This document shows, in pieces, positions 36,814-46,221 of a stretch of 64,000 nt of DNA (within the stretch, counting starts at the first letter, position 1; every line of letters starts with the position of its first letter). Both the position numbers and the translations under genes were made by a program. Where the stretch lies: NCBI GenBank assembly GCA_022509125.1, contig JAFLTU010000003.1:42896-106895 (forward strand), given 5' to 3'. Below the pieces are notes generated by a model. It was not told where the DNA came from, did not search any database, and saw nothing but the letters and a program-made list of their open reading frames with translations. This DNA is from Muribaculaceae bacterium. GTDB taxonomy: Bacteria > Bacteroidota > Bacteroidia > Bacteroidales > Muribaculaceae.

Positions 36814-38817
36814 TTGCGGTTTCTGCAGGCTCCAAAACCGAAAAAAGACATCATGAATTTGATCACAAATATAAAATCGATCCTCACCTCCGGCCTCAGG
36901 GCACGCCATCTGGCGCTCGGCACTTTAACCGCCCTCCTGTTGGCCTCCTGCTCCGATGACACACTCTCTCAGGATCCGTCAATCGACCCCGGGATTTCAG
37001 GTTCTCCCTCCTCGGGCTATTCAATGATTCTGAACGTTGTGATGCCTTCGGATGCTGTCACCCGAGGGGAGACAGAAAACGACGGAAGCAGCAGCGACGG
37101 AGAACTTGCAGGTACCGATATCGAGAACTCGATGGTGAGCGCCACGGTTTATTTTTGCATTGACAATAAAGTGGTCTATTCCGTTAATGCTGATTATGTA
37201 TCCGGAACCGACTCACAGGGAAACGCCCAACTCCGTGTGGAATTCGGTGAGACTCTTCCCTTAGAAATGGAAGCCCTCGTAGGTAATACAGTGCAGATAT
37301 ATGTGGTAGGCAATGTCAAGACCGGTGCGTCAGCCACTTTGTTTCAACCTTCCGGCACTGATATTGATGATGACCTCTCAGAGGCCAAATTCTCCATCGA
37401 TGATATAGACGGGGATCCCATCGGCGACTTCGGCACTAATGGTCATCTGATGCCATTGATGAATGCAAAGCCCTTCGAAGTGGAAATCGATGACGCTGCC
37501 ACCGGACAAGCACCCATGGACGTGATTAAAGCACTCTTTGACCGTCCAACCGCCACTATTAATTGGTGGGACGTAGAAGACAATGTCAACGACAGCAAAA
37601 TCCTCTATCTTGAAAGGGGCGTGGCCCGTATCGAATTCAAAGATATCGACGGTCGCCCAGAAAAGCATACACCTGAGGCCTACGGGGATTTGCCCTTTAA
37701 TAAATATGGATATTATATTCCTGGAATTGGAGACCATGAGCATTCCTTTAATATTAAGATTGTTTTAACCAGCATGCAGGTTTTCAATATAAATGACGAA
37801 TCCTATTTATTCCGTCATGCTTCAAAGGGTAATAATGCAGGTGTTTTTGCCGATTCCGAAGCTGAAATCCTTGGTGTTGAGAACAGTGGGAATGGATATT
37901 CATGGGTTGCTACTCCGGATTGGACGGCAACCGATGGCAAGTGGGGCAAAAATATAACAAATTTCCTGAATCCTCTTGAAGAGACTAAGACTTCTTATAA
38001 ACTTACCGGAACTAAAGGTATATTGGACCTAAGCACCACCGCAAAAATTGACGCTTTTGAAGCAAGAACCAACGGCAGTGATGACGGGTTCCATCCTTGG
38101 TGCTACGTGAGCGAGAATACGTTGCCTACCGCTGCTATGATGCAAGACTATCTTGAGACAGAGGTCGACGGGGAATTGACAACCGAAGCTTTAGTGACAA
38201 AATATGCCACAGGAGTTCTCTTTAAGTTCCTTATTTATGATTATAAAGAACAAGAACCCTTGTCATGGATAAAAAACAGTGAATTATCATTTGATTATCC
38301 CGAGCAGAATAAGGAAGTTTGGTTTGATGATTTGGATATATCTGATTTACTACCCGGAGGTGGAGATGATTGGGATTGGGATGATGAGGATGGTTGGTCA
38401 TTAGGTAATGGAGAAGAAGTTGCCACAAGAGATGATGTAGTTGAACTCCCAGGTTATAAACATTACCCAAAGGGTATAACTAACTCCGATGAACATTATA
38501 CCGAGCACGCCATTATTATCACTGACAACAACGATAAATGGGTAGAAGTGTTCCCCGATGAGGAGGATGGGAAATACTATCTGTATTATATAGCATGCAT
38601 CACTCACAATGTCCCCAAAGATGGATCATTTAATCCCTTCGCGGAAAATGCTGTCTTCCCGCCGATGTATTATGGTGTGGTTAGAAACAACACATATCAG
38701 ATGAGGGTTGCCGGTGTAAATGGCCTGCCTTTGCCTCAGGATCCGCGCACTTTTTTCCTTCGCGTCGATGTCAATGTGCTCCCCTGGACAGTACGCAAGA
38801 ATTCCTTCGAATTCTGA
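36814..38817 (+). CDS. Mfa1-like fimbrial subunit
   Basis: Lipobox LLLASC; C-terminus YYGVVRNNTYQMRVAGVNGLPLPQDP...VNVLPWTVRKNSFEF. Confidence 0.8.
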   Translation: MRFLQAPKPKKDIMNLITNIKSILTSGLRARHLALGTLTALLLASCSDDTLSQDPSIDPGISGSPSSGYSMILNVVMPSDAVTRGETENDGSSSDGELAGTDIENSMVSATVYFCIDNKVVYSVNADYVSGTDSQGNAQLRVEFGETLPLEMEALVGNTVQIYVVGNVKTGASATLFQPSGTDIDDDLSEAKFSIDDIDGDPIGDFGTNGHLMPLMNAKPFEVEIDDAATGQAPMDVIKALFDRPTATINWWDVEDNVNDSKILYLERGVARIEFKDIDGRPEKHTPEAYGDLPFNKYGYYIPGIGDHEHSFNIKIVLTSMQVFNINDESYLFRHASKGNNAGVFADSEAEILGVENSGNGYSWVATPDWTATDGKWGKNITNFLNPLEETKTSYKLTGTKGILDLSTTAKIDAFEARTNGSDDGFHPWCYVSENTLPTAAMMQDYLETEVDGELTTEALVTKYATGVLFKFLIYDYKEQEPLSWIKNSELSFDYPEQNKEVWFDDLDISDLLPGGGDDWDWDDEDGWSLGNGEEVATRDDVVELPGYKHYPKGITNSDEHYTEHAIIITDNNDKWVEVFPDEEDGKYYLYYIACITHNVPKDGSFNPFAENAVFPPMYYGVVRNNTYQMRVAGVNGLPLPQDPRTFFLRVDVNVLPWTVRKNSFEF

Positions 38818-38988
38818 CGTGACATTTTGGTTAATGGGGGCATATAAATAAAAAGGGTTAGACCAGTAACGGATCTCTTTGAGTAATAGGTGCCTCTGTT
38901 TAACGAAATAGAATAAAAAGATAGAAAAAATTGTCTGAAGAAACCTTGCGGATTCTTCAGGCCCCAATAAAAAAGCAAACTGTAGATC

Positions 38989-41202
38989 ATGAAATTGATT
39001 CAAAATATATTCAGAAGATTTCGCACAAACCCTGACCGCAGAGAGGTAAGCCTCGGGAATGGTAGGAACCTACTTTCCAACGCCGCCATTCTGCTGGGAG
39101 CCTCCCTCCTGTTGGCCTCCTGCTCCGACGAAGTACTGACAAACGGAAATGAGGGAACTAACGGCGCCGGCACATCAGCTGAAAAATTCTATATCTCACT
39201 TAACATCAACCCGACGGCAAAAACCCGTCTTTCGGAGGACGACACCTCTACCAACTATCCGAACAAAATGGAAAAGCCCGGAGAGGATTATGAGAATGAG
39301 ATAATAAATATGGCCGTAATCCTCGCCAACCCTGATACTGATGAACCATACATGACAATTCCTCTGGAAACGGAGGCTATTACAGAAAAGAAGACATATA
39401 AGGGAGTGGGCGAAGTGGATATGACCGTACCTCAGTTCAAGGCAATGAAAGATAATGCCACAGGCGATGTGTTGCCGGTGAAGCTTTTTGTGGTCTGCAA
39501 CTACGAAGGCGAAGCACCCTCCTCACCCTCAGAAGTGATGAAAATAGCCTCTCTTGCCGATATCGATAAATATGGCAAGAAGAATGGCAAATTTCTGATG
39601 ACTAACGGCGACTATCTATATGATGGAAGCTCTCCTACCCAATACGTTTTCAATTTCAACTTCAAAAACGCCATACCGCACACCACCAAGGAAAATCCCT
39701 ACAACATTACCCCCAAGACCAGTGAGAGTGTGGCTGATGATAACGAAACCGACCGTGTGAAGATAAACGTGCAACGTGCCCTGGCCCGTATCGACATGGC
39801 CATTAACAACACCACTTATTACTTCAGTCGTGACGGAGAATTCGTAGGGGATACCAAAAATGGTTACACCGGACCCTGGACAACTTCCGTGGTGCTCGAA
39901 TTTGTGGGTATCGTAAATGTAAACAAGAATTTCTACCTATTCAAACAGACCGGGCCCAAAACCGGTACATCTTCCTCATATAACGACAACAACTACGATT
40001 GGACTTATTTCGGGTCGGAAATGCCTGCAACCGGTGATAACGCAAGATTCGTAAGAGACCCCGAATACGCAGCAAAAACAAGAAACTTAAGCAGTGGCGC
40101 AACAAGCCAATCCTTATATCGCAGTTATCTCTTCGATCCTGATACTTTCCGTGATGAAAGTTTTGACACCTACGATGAAGAGGATTATGAAAATGTCTTC
40201 TTCCTTTATAATGGAAGTCTGGGAATTGAAAAAGATGGCTACCGTATCTGGACTTACGTGACACCCAATACCATACACGAACCGGAGAACCAGAAAGTTT
40301 CTATCTCCACCGGTGTGATATTCGTAGGCAAGATGAATTTCTCCGGAGGTATGGGTGGTGACTCTGAAGGCACTCTTAGGAATTATGCCCATAATTATCA
40401 TGGCGAAACAACATACAACGTCTACGACCCGACGCCTACCTATTTCTGGAGCGGCACTCCTGTAGGCACCAACCGCGAGCTCCAGAAGGTTGTCAACAAC
40501 CCCAAAGATGCCCGTGAAAGGGCTATCAGTGAAGCTTACAAGGCTGCAATCGAAGCCTACAAATCCAATACCGGCAAAACTATTTCCTCACCTACCACCT
40601 ATGAGGGATGGGTTGATCTTTGGGAAACTGAAGAGGGCGTGAAAAAACCTGTGTGGGCAGATTTTACAAACTTCACAGATTGGGCTTTCTCTGAACCTGA
40701 GCCTTACCAGATTGTTGACGGCACTCCGGAAGGTGAATTAAATCAAGATTGGTTAGACTGGCTTCCTAAGACTAAAGACGGCGTTTCAAACCAAGTGAGA
40801 AAAAACCGGAGGTTTGAGGTCTTCAATACTCTTCCCTCCCGTGAACTTGCTACAGAATTGCTTGCCAATAAGTTTGCTATCTATACACCGTCCGACCCGC
40901 AAAACAATGGCGCCGCTGAATATATGTGCTATTACTACGGTTGGATTCGCCATAACAACAACAAACAAATGGACGTGATGGGCCCCATGGAGTTCGGAGT
41001 AGTTCGAAACAATATCTATCAGGTCAGCGTCACTGAAATAAGGCATATCGGCCATCCGTTCCTTAATCCGGATGTGGATGTGGATCCCGAACCACCGACG
41101 CCTCTCGAAGACGACGAACCTCTCGATCCCTATATCAAACTCACTTTCGAAGTGTGTGACTGGAACGTAGTGGTCAACTCAAATATCGGCCTGGGACATT
41201 AA
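38989..41202 (+). CDS. Mfa1-like fimbrial subunit
   Basis: Lipobox LLLASC; GPMEFGVVRNNIYQVSVTEIRHIGHP...VCDWNVVVN. Confidence 0.8.
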   Translation: MKLIQNIFRRFRTNPDRREVSLGNGRNLLSNAAILLGASLLLASCSDEVLTNGNEGTNGAGTSAEKFYISLNINPTAKTRLSEDDTSTNYPNKMEKPGEDYENEIINMAVILANPDTDEPYMTIPLETEAITEKKTYKGVGEVDMTVPQFKAMKDNATGDVLPVKLFVVCNYEGEAPSSPSEVMKIASLADIDKYGKKNGKFLMTNGDYLYDGSSPTQYVFNFNFKNAIPHTTKENPYNITPKTSESVADDNETDRVKINVQRALARIDMAINNTTYYFSRDGEFVGDTKNGYTGPWTTSVVLEFVGIVNVNKNFYLFKQTGPKTGTSSSYNDNNYDWTYFGSEMPATGDNARFVRDPEYAAKTRNLSSGATSQSLYRSYLFDPDTFRDESFDTYDEEDYENVFFLYNGSLGIEKDGYRIWTYVTPNTIHEPENQKVSISTGVIFVGKMNFSGGMGGDSEGTLRNYAHNYHGETTYNVYDPTPTYFWSGTPVGTNRELQKVVNNPKDARERAISEAYKAAIEAYKSNTGKTISSPTTYEGWVDLWETEEGVKKPVWADFTNFTDWAFSEPEPYQIVDGTPEGELNQDWLDWLPKTKDGVSNQVRKNRRFEVFNTLPSRELATELLANKFAIYTPSDPQNNGAAEYMCYYYGWIRHNNNKQMDVMGPMEFGVVRNNIYQVSVTEIRHIGHPFLNPDVDVDPEPPTPLEDDEPLDPYIKLTFEVCDWNVVVNSNIGLGH

Positions 41203-41207
41203 CAAAA

Positions 41208-41242
41208 AGTGCCGAGTGCCAAGTGCCGAGTGCCAAGTGCCG
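41208..41242. repeat. Heptamer array (AGTGCCR)5
   Basis: agtgccg agtgcca agtgccg agtgcca agtgccg starting 6 nt after the stop codon. Confidence 0.95.
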
Positions 41243-41328
41243 AGAATCAAGGGTCATAAAACAGGTTTTTTTAAGATCACTGAAAAAGTAATAGAATGAA
41301 GAAAAACCGGGACATTAAAAAAATAAAA

Positions 41329-41355
41329 GAAGGAAGCCTCCTACAAGCTTCCTTC
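41329..41355 (-). terminator. Intrinsic terminator of the minus-strand small transcription unit
   Basis: GAAGGAAGC...GCTTCCTTC followed on the minus strand by TTTTATTTTTTT. Confidence 0.75.
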
Positions 41356-41367
41356 CCGGTCTATGCT

Positions 41368-41505
41368 TTATTCCCTACTTTCAACAGGGATCCACATCTT
41401 AATGACTGTTTCCTTATCGGGATTGACAGCCTTTCCGTTGATCTTTGTAATCCTGCAAAAAACAAGCTTATAAAGCTGACCATTAGCAAATCGATAAATA
41501 GGCAT
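41368..41505 (-). CDS. Small ORF, 45 aa: MPIYRFANGQLYKLVFCRITKINGKAVNPDKETVIKMWIPVESRE
   Basis: Not in the supplied track (<60 aa); AAAGGAGGTG Shine-Dalgarno 5 nt before ATG; upstream promoter and downstream terminator on the same strand. Confidence 0.65.
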   Translation of the reverse strand: MPIYRFANGQLYKLVFCRITKINGKAVNPDKETVIKMWIPVESRE

Positions 41506-41654
41506 AAAAACACCTCCTTTCTCCCGTTGGTAACGGGGAACTTTGGAATTACTGAAAAAGTAAAACCAAAAACCCGGCGTAGGATACCGGGTTTAGGCCT
41601 CAAAAAGAGAGGAAAATTTGAGGTATTCTCATACCTATCTTCGATTTGCTGAGG

Positions 41655-41685
41655 CAAAATTAATGATTTTTGTTAAATTTACAAA
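41655..41685 (-). promoter_or_regulatory. Bacteroidetes-type promoter, minus strand
   Basis: Minus strand TTTG (41685-41682), 19-nt spacer, TAATTTTG (41662-41655). Confidence 0.65.
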
Positions 41686-41759
41686 ACAATAAATTTTCCA
41701 TAATCCGGTAAGTTTTAATTTTGAAACAATGATCCGGGAGTTTTAGAAACCAAGACATC

Positions 41760-44183
41760 ATGAGATTGATTCAAAATATATTAAGAAGTTTTTGCAAAAA
41801 CCCTGACAGCGGGAAAAGCAAGCACGGACATAGGGGCTACCTTCTCTCTCAAGCTGCCCTACTGCTTGGCGCCTCTTTTCTGCTGGCTTCTTGTTCCGAC
41901 GACCTCCTTTCTGTTGACGACTCTCAACAAGTCACCGGGACAGACGCTACACTCGAGCAACCCATATATTTCAAGCTCAAAATCGGGGAAGCTGCAGCTG
42001 AAGGCACCCGTTTCGAAGCCGGTTCTGAAACATCAATGATCAACGAGGCCAAGGTAGACAATGTAATCGTTATCCTCTCCGACCTTATTCCATCCGTAGA
42101 TGCAAACGGCAAACGTAACGGTATCGGCGATTATCATTATTCAAATTTCGGTTACGATGAGACCTTTCGGGTGCTCGCATTCGCAGAAGCCTATTCCACT
42201 CAAATCGAAGACAACAACGATGGCACCTTTACCCTCACTGCCAAAGCTGAAGAGAGCGACTTCGCAAAGTTTTATGGCGGCGATGCTTCCAACGACCATG
42301 ATTTCTATATTTTCGCCATCGCCAATTCAAAAGACAATCTGCAGGTGAGCCGTCCTGTTGTGACCCGTAACATTCAGAGTGAAATCCATGAATCGGAGTC
42401 CGACCTCAATTCCTTAATTAAGAAGAGGCTCGTAAAGGAGTCTGACGGTTATTTCCTGATGACAAGCAAAGCTGCTTATCCCATAAGATTGTCGCTTGAT
42501 GAGTTGCATCGTCAACATTATACTCCGGCCACAGCCTTAGACCTCAATAGTCGTAACACAGGTAATAAGGGTCCCCTCGAGATACATCGTATGGTTGCCC
42601 GTATCGACCTCGACTGGCAGAGGATGAAATTCGCCATAGATGCTGAAACCGGTGAGTCCACTCGTATTGACCGTAAAGGTTTTGGAATTTATGAGTATGA
42701 GGATATAGAAAATCCTGCAAATGTGAAATATTCATTGACTATCGACGGAGTGGCCCTTGCTAACATTAGCCGCGACTATAAATTATTCAATGAAAGCGGA
42801 TATTTTAATGATAATCCCTCAAAAGATGAAGACGGAGAATGGCGTATCTTCGGGAATTTTACCGAATCTAATAATGGCAATAATTTCGATTATGCCCGTG
42901 ACCCGAAAGGCGTTACCAAAGCCTCTTCCTTTGGTATCGACTATTTTTACCAGGGGATGAATGATTTGGCTGTGGATAAAAATTCGGGAAAATCTAACAA
43001 GAAACATTCCGACTTTTATTTCACCAATCTTAAAGATTTCGCCACCGCCGACACTCACTGGGGAGGACTCGATGAAAATGAACACTGGAACGATTATTTC
43101 GAGGGTGACCTTGAAGTTCCCGGCAACGAAACATACGTGGCATGGCATTACACTTTGCCCAACAGCATCCACTTGAAAAACAAGCAACAGAAAAACAATA
43201 CCACGGCAGTGATCTACAGGGCGATGATCGGTGACAATGCTCTTATAGAGCAAGCTGAAAGAGAGGGTAAAGATGTATTCGCCTATGGAAACGATATCTA
43301 TGGCAACTTCGACCAATTCCGGTCTGCAGCACTTGAAGAGGATTCGGAAGGAAACCTCGTAAACAAAGGCAAAAATATCAATGTGCTTTTCGGAACAACC
43401 TGGGATAGATACGTGGCTTTGGTGAAAGCCTCCAACTATAATGACAGGGTGTCGGCCCTTCGAACTCAGATAGCAACTCTTGAGAGCCAGATTAGAGAAA
43501 TCGAACAAATGATTCCGGAAATAGCACGGCTAAGAGCTGAAAATGCCGAACTTGATGCAGTTTACGAGGAATTGTCTCCTGAGGATCAAGAAAATAACCG
43601 TAAGGAAAAAACTAACAACGAAAATATCATAAATAGAAATAAGAATAGATACAGAGAGTTAATCGGCTCGGAATATATCGATCAGACATTGGAAGATCAA
43701 GAAGTTGTGAATTTTATATCTGAAACCAATGCCGAGATATCCAATCTCAGTCGACTTGCAGATGATCTCAACGACAACTCAAAATTTGATGAGGATGGGA
43801 ATTTGAGACTTACTTTCTATGACGCCGAACTCTTCCGCAAGGCTGCCAAGGAAGCCGGTCTGAGAACATATCAAGCAACAAATGTAGGGACAAAAGCACA
43901 GCCCGATTATCACTACTATTGCTACTATTATTATTGGATTCGCCATAGAGACAATTCCAACGATATGATGATGGGCCCCATGGAGTTCGCTATCGTAAGA
44001 AACTACGTCTATAAACTCTCCATTGGAAAGATCTTCGACCTTGGTTATCCTGACGACCCGGGCGATGACCCCGATCCGGAAATACCGGGAGACCCCGTGG
44101 AAGATGCTAAAGTGAAACTCAAAGTCAACGTCAAAGTACTCCCCTGGGGTGTCCGCTACGACGACGATATTACTTTGTATTAA
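41760..44183 (+). CDS. Mfa1-like fimbrial subunit with coiled-coil insertion
   Basis: Lipobox LLASC; GPMEFAIVRNYVYKLSIGKIFDLGYP...KVLPWGVRYDDD; internal ALRTQIATLESQIREIEQMIPEIARLRAENAEL. Confidence 0.8.
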   Translation: MRLIQNILRSFCKNPDSGKSKHGHRGYLLSQAALLLGASFLLASCSDDLLSVDDSQQVTGTDATLEQPIYFKLKIGEAAAEGTRFEAGSETSMINEAKVDNVIVILSDLIPSVDANGKRNGIGDYHYSNFGYDETFRVLAFAEAYSTQIEDNNDGTFTLTAKAEESDFAKFYGGDASNDHDFYIFAIANSKDNLQVSRPVVTRNIQSEIHESESDLNSLIKKRLVKESDGYFLMTSKAAYPIRLSLDELHRQHYTPATALDLNSRNTGNKGPLEIHRMVARIDLDWQRMKFAIDAETGESTRIDRKGFGIYEYEDIENPANVKYSLTIDGVALANISRDYKLFNESGYFNDNPSKDEDGEWRIFGNFTESNNGNNFDYARDPKGVTKASSFGIDYFYQGMNDLAVDKNSGKSNKKHSDFYFTNLKDFATADTHWGGLDENEHWNDYFEGDLEVPGNETYVAWHYTLPNSIHLKNKQQKNNTTAVIYRAMIGDNALIEQAEREGKDVFAYGNDIYGNFDQFRSAALEEDSEGNLVNKGKNINVLFGTTWDRYVALVKASNYNDRVSALRTQIATLESQIREIEQMIPEIARLRAENAELDAVYEELSPEDQENNRKEKTNNENIINRNKNRYRELIGSEYIDQTLEDQEVVNFISETNAEISNLSRLADDLNDNSKFDEDGNLRLTFYDAELFRKAAKEAGLRTYQATNVGTKAQPDYHYYCYYYYWIRHRDNSNDMMMGPMEFAIVRNYVYKLSIGKIFDLGYPDDPGDDPDPEIPGDPVEDAKVKLKVNVKVLPWGVRYDDDITLY

Positions 44184-44216
44184 AGTTTAAAGTTTAAAGT
44201 TCAGAGTTGAAAGTTA
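44180..44216. repeat. Heptamer array (AAAGTTT)n
   Basis: aaagttt aaagttt aaagttc agagttg aaagtta immediately after the stop codon. Confidence 0.85.
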
Positions 44217-44248
44217 ATAATCAACAACTCCAAACAAAATCAAGATAG

Positions 44249-46177
44249 ATGAAATTGAAATTTCGAAATATATTGCCGTTCCTTGCTATTCCATTGGCTT
44301 TCGCCTTTGCGGGATGTAAGGATGATGCTTTGATGGAACAACCAATAGAGCCAACTCCTCTTGATGAATTACCATACGTTAGCATTTTGCTTAACATATC
44401 TTTACCTTCTGAGAATGCAACCCGTAGTATAACAGAAGAGGATGGGACATCTGATGCTATTCCTGACACCGAGGATGGACGCAGAAATGAAAACCAAATC
44501 AATGACGCAACCATTTATTTCTATCGGCAACTCACCCAAGAGGAACAGGAAAATATATCCGACGAAGACAAAGCCGCCTACCTTTTAGCTTACGGAAACG
44601 ACCTCAAATTAGTAGGCTCCCCAATGAAAGCGGAGATAGTGCGCAATAATTCAGCCACTTCCTACACTCTGTCGGCAAAAGTCGATATCGATGCAATGAA
44701 ACAGCTTGCAGGCGGAGAAGTGTATGTCTTTATTGCAACAAACTTAGGCGATATCACACCGACGACCAATGGCAATAACATGGCGGGGAATCATTATGAA
44801 TACGATCCCCGATCTCTTACATTATGGCTTTATGAAAAAGATTTCCTGGACTTCGGAACGGATGATAACGGTAAGACCGTATTTATGTCAAATGCCGAAG
44901 AATTCAAGGCAAATTTCACCGACTTGAAATATAACCCTGCAGAAACCGACGAGCAATTTGTCACCAAAATTCTTGCATTCATAAATAATGCCCCGAAGAA
45001 AGAACACAATCTTTCAGAGGGAAGTAAAATTCTGAAGCTTGAAAGAAGCCTTGCACGTGTGGACTACAAACAGGCTAAAGGTAAAAGGACTGATAAGTTA
45101 AATTTTTATCAAGTAGGCACAATCAATAACCTTTATGCATCTCTTGAATCCCTTCAGCTTTTCAATAATCATTTCAAGACTTTACTCTATAGGCAGACTT
45201 GCAAGGGAAATAACGAAAAAGCTTATGTGAATGGCTATGATGATTATCTTCAACGTAAAAATATAAGTCTTTTTGGTATTGAAAATGGAGGAGACATCAT
45301 AATCCCGGGTCCTACTGAGGAAGATGAACCAACCATAGAAAATTCTTATAATTGGGTTATCGATGGAGGATGGAATTCCAAAATTGCCAATAATCCGGGA
45401 GAAGTTTTGTTAGGAGTCAGTGTGCCAACATCCTATAGGCAAGGAGATAAAGTCATTTTCTCTGACCTAACAACTAATTTTGGTAGGATTTCTATAGAAG
45501 AATTAGATAAAAGAAATGCCGTTGATGGTTTTATCCCTTGGAGATATATGGGTGAGAATACCCATAATTCCGTGGAGAGGATGAGGATGAAAAATTCTAC
45601 CGGAGTAGCTTTCCGCATGCGTCTTAGCAAGGCCAATGGCGACTATTTCACCGGCGACGATGCTTCCACATTATTCCTTACAGGTGATGCATACAACCAA
45701 AAATTGACAGAATTTAAACAGGCACATGATACATGGGAAAATGACAAAAAAGAGGCCGAAAAAACACCGGGCATTGAATTCACAGATCCTGAACCAATTT
45801 TCGAGATTGTAAACGGGAAACTAGTGGATGCATCTGCAACCTTCCCGGGTTATTACGCACTAACTATAGGAGAGGATACTGTCTATGTAAAGGCTCTCAA
45901 AGAGGATGAAGAAAATCCTGATATGATAACGTCATTCGAAATAACATATTGGTATTTCTTCCGTCATAACTACGATAAGACCCAGGAAGTAGGTATTGTG
46001 AAACCTATGCAATTCGGAGTTGTTCGCAATAACATTTACAAACTAAGTGTCACTTCCCTCAACGGTCTGCCTCGTCCATTCGACCCTGAAGCACCTGACG
46101 AGCCGCAGGAAAACGACATAGCAGTGGAAATGGCAATACTTTCTTGGGCTCGTGTTGATAAAAACATTGTTCTCTAA
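44249..46177 (+). CDS. Mfa1-like fimbrial subunit
   Basis: Lipobox AFAGC; MQFGVVRNNIYKLSVTSLNGLPRPFDP...MAILSWARVDKNIVL. Confidence 0.8.
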   Translation: MKLKFRNILPFLAIPLAFAFAGCKDDALMEQPIEPTPLDELPYVSILLNISLPSENATRSITEEDGTSDAIPDTEDGRRNENQINDATIYFYRQLTQEEQENISDEDKAAYLLAYGNDLKLVGSPMKAEIVRNNSATSYTLSAKVDIDAMKQLAGGEVYVFIATNLGDITPTTNGNNMAGNHYEYDPRSLTLWLYEKDFLDFGTDDNGKTVFMSNAEEFKANFTDLKYNPAETDEQFVTKILAFINNAPKKEHNLSEGSKILKLERSLARVDYKQAKGKRTDKLNFYQVGTINNLYASLESLQLFNNHFKTLLYRQTCKGNNEKAYVNGYDDYLQRKNISLFGIENGGDIIIPGPTEEDEPTIENSYNWVIDGGWNSKIANNPGEVLLGVSVPTSYRQGDKVIFSDLTTNFGRISIEELDKRNAVDGFIPWRYMGENTHNSVERMRMKNSTGVAFRMRLSKANGDYFTGDDASTLFLTGDAYNQKLTEFKQAHDTWENDKKEAEKTPGIEFTDPEPIFEIVNGKLVDASATFPGYYALTIGEDTVYVKALKEDEENPDMITSFEITYWYFFRHNYDKTQEVGIVKPMQFGVVRNNIYKLSVTSLNGLPRPFDPEAPDEPQENDIAVEMAILSWARVDKNIVL

Positions 46178-46221
46178 TCGAAAAGAGAATTCCTGTTTAT
46201 TCGATAAAGACTTAAACTCTG

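Noticed and set aside
41361-41657. 98-aa minus-strand ORF from the track
   Set aside because: Runs through four leader hairpins in a different frame from the 45-aa ORF, which has its own strong Shine-Dalgarno; the 98-aa ORF has no RBS and looks incidental.
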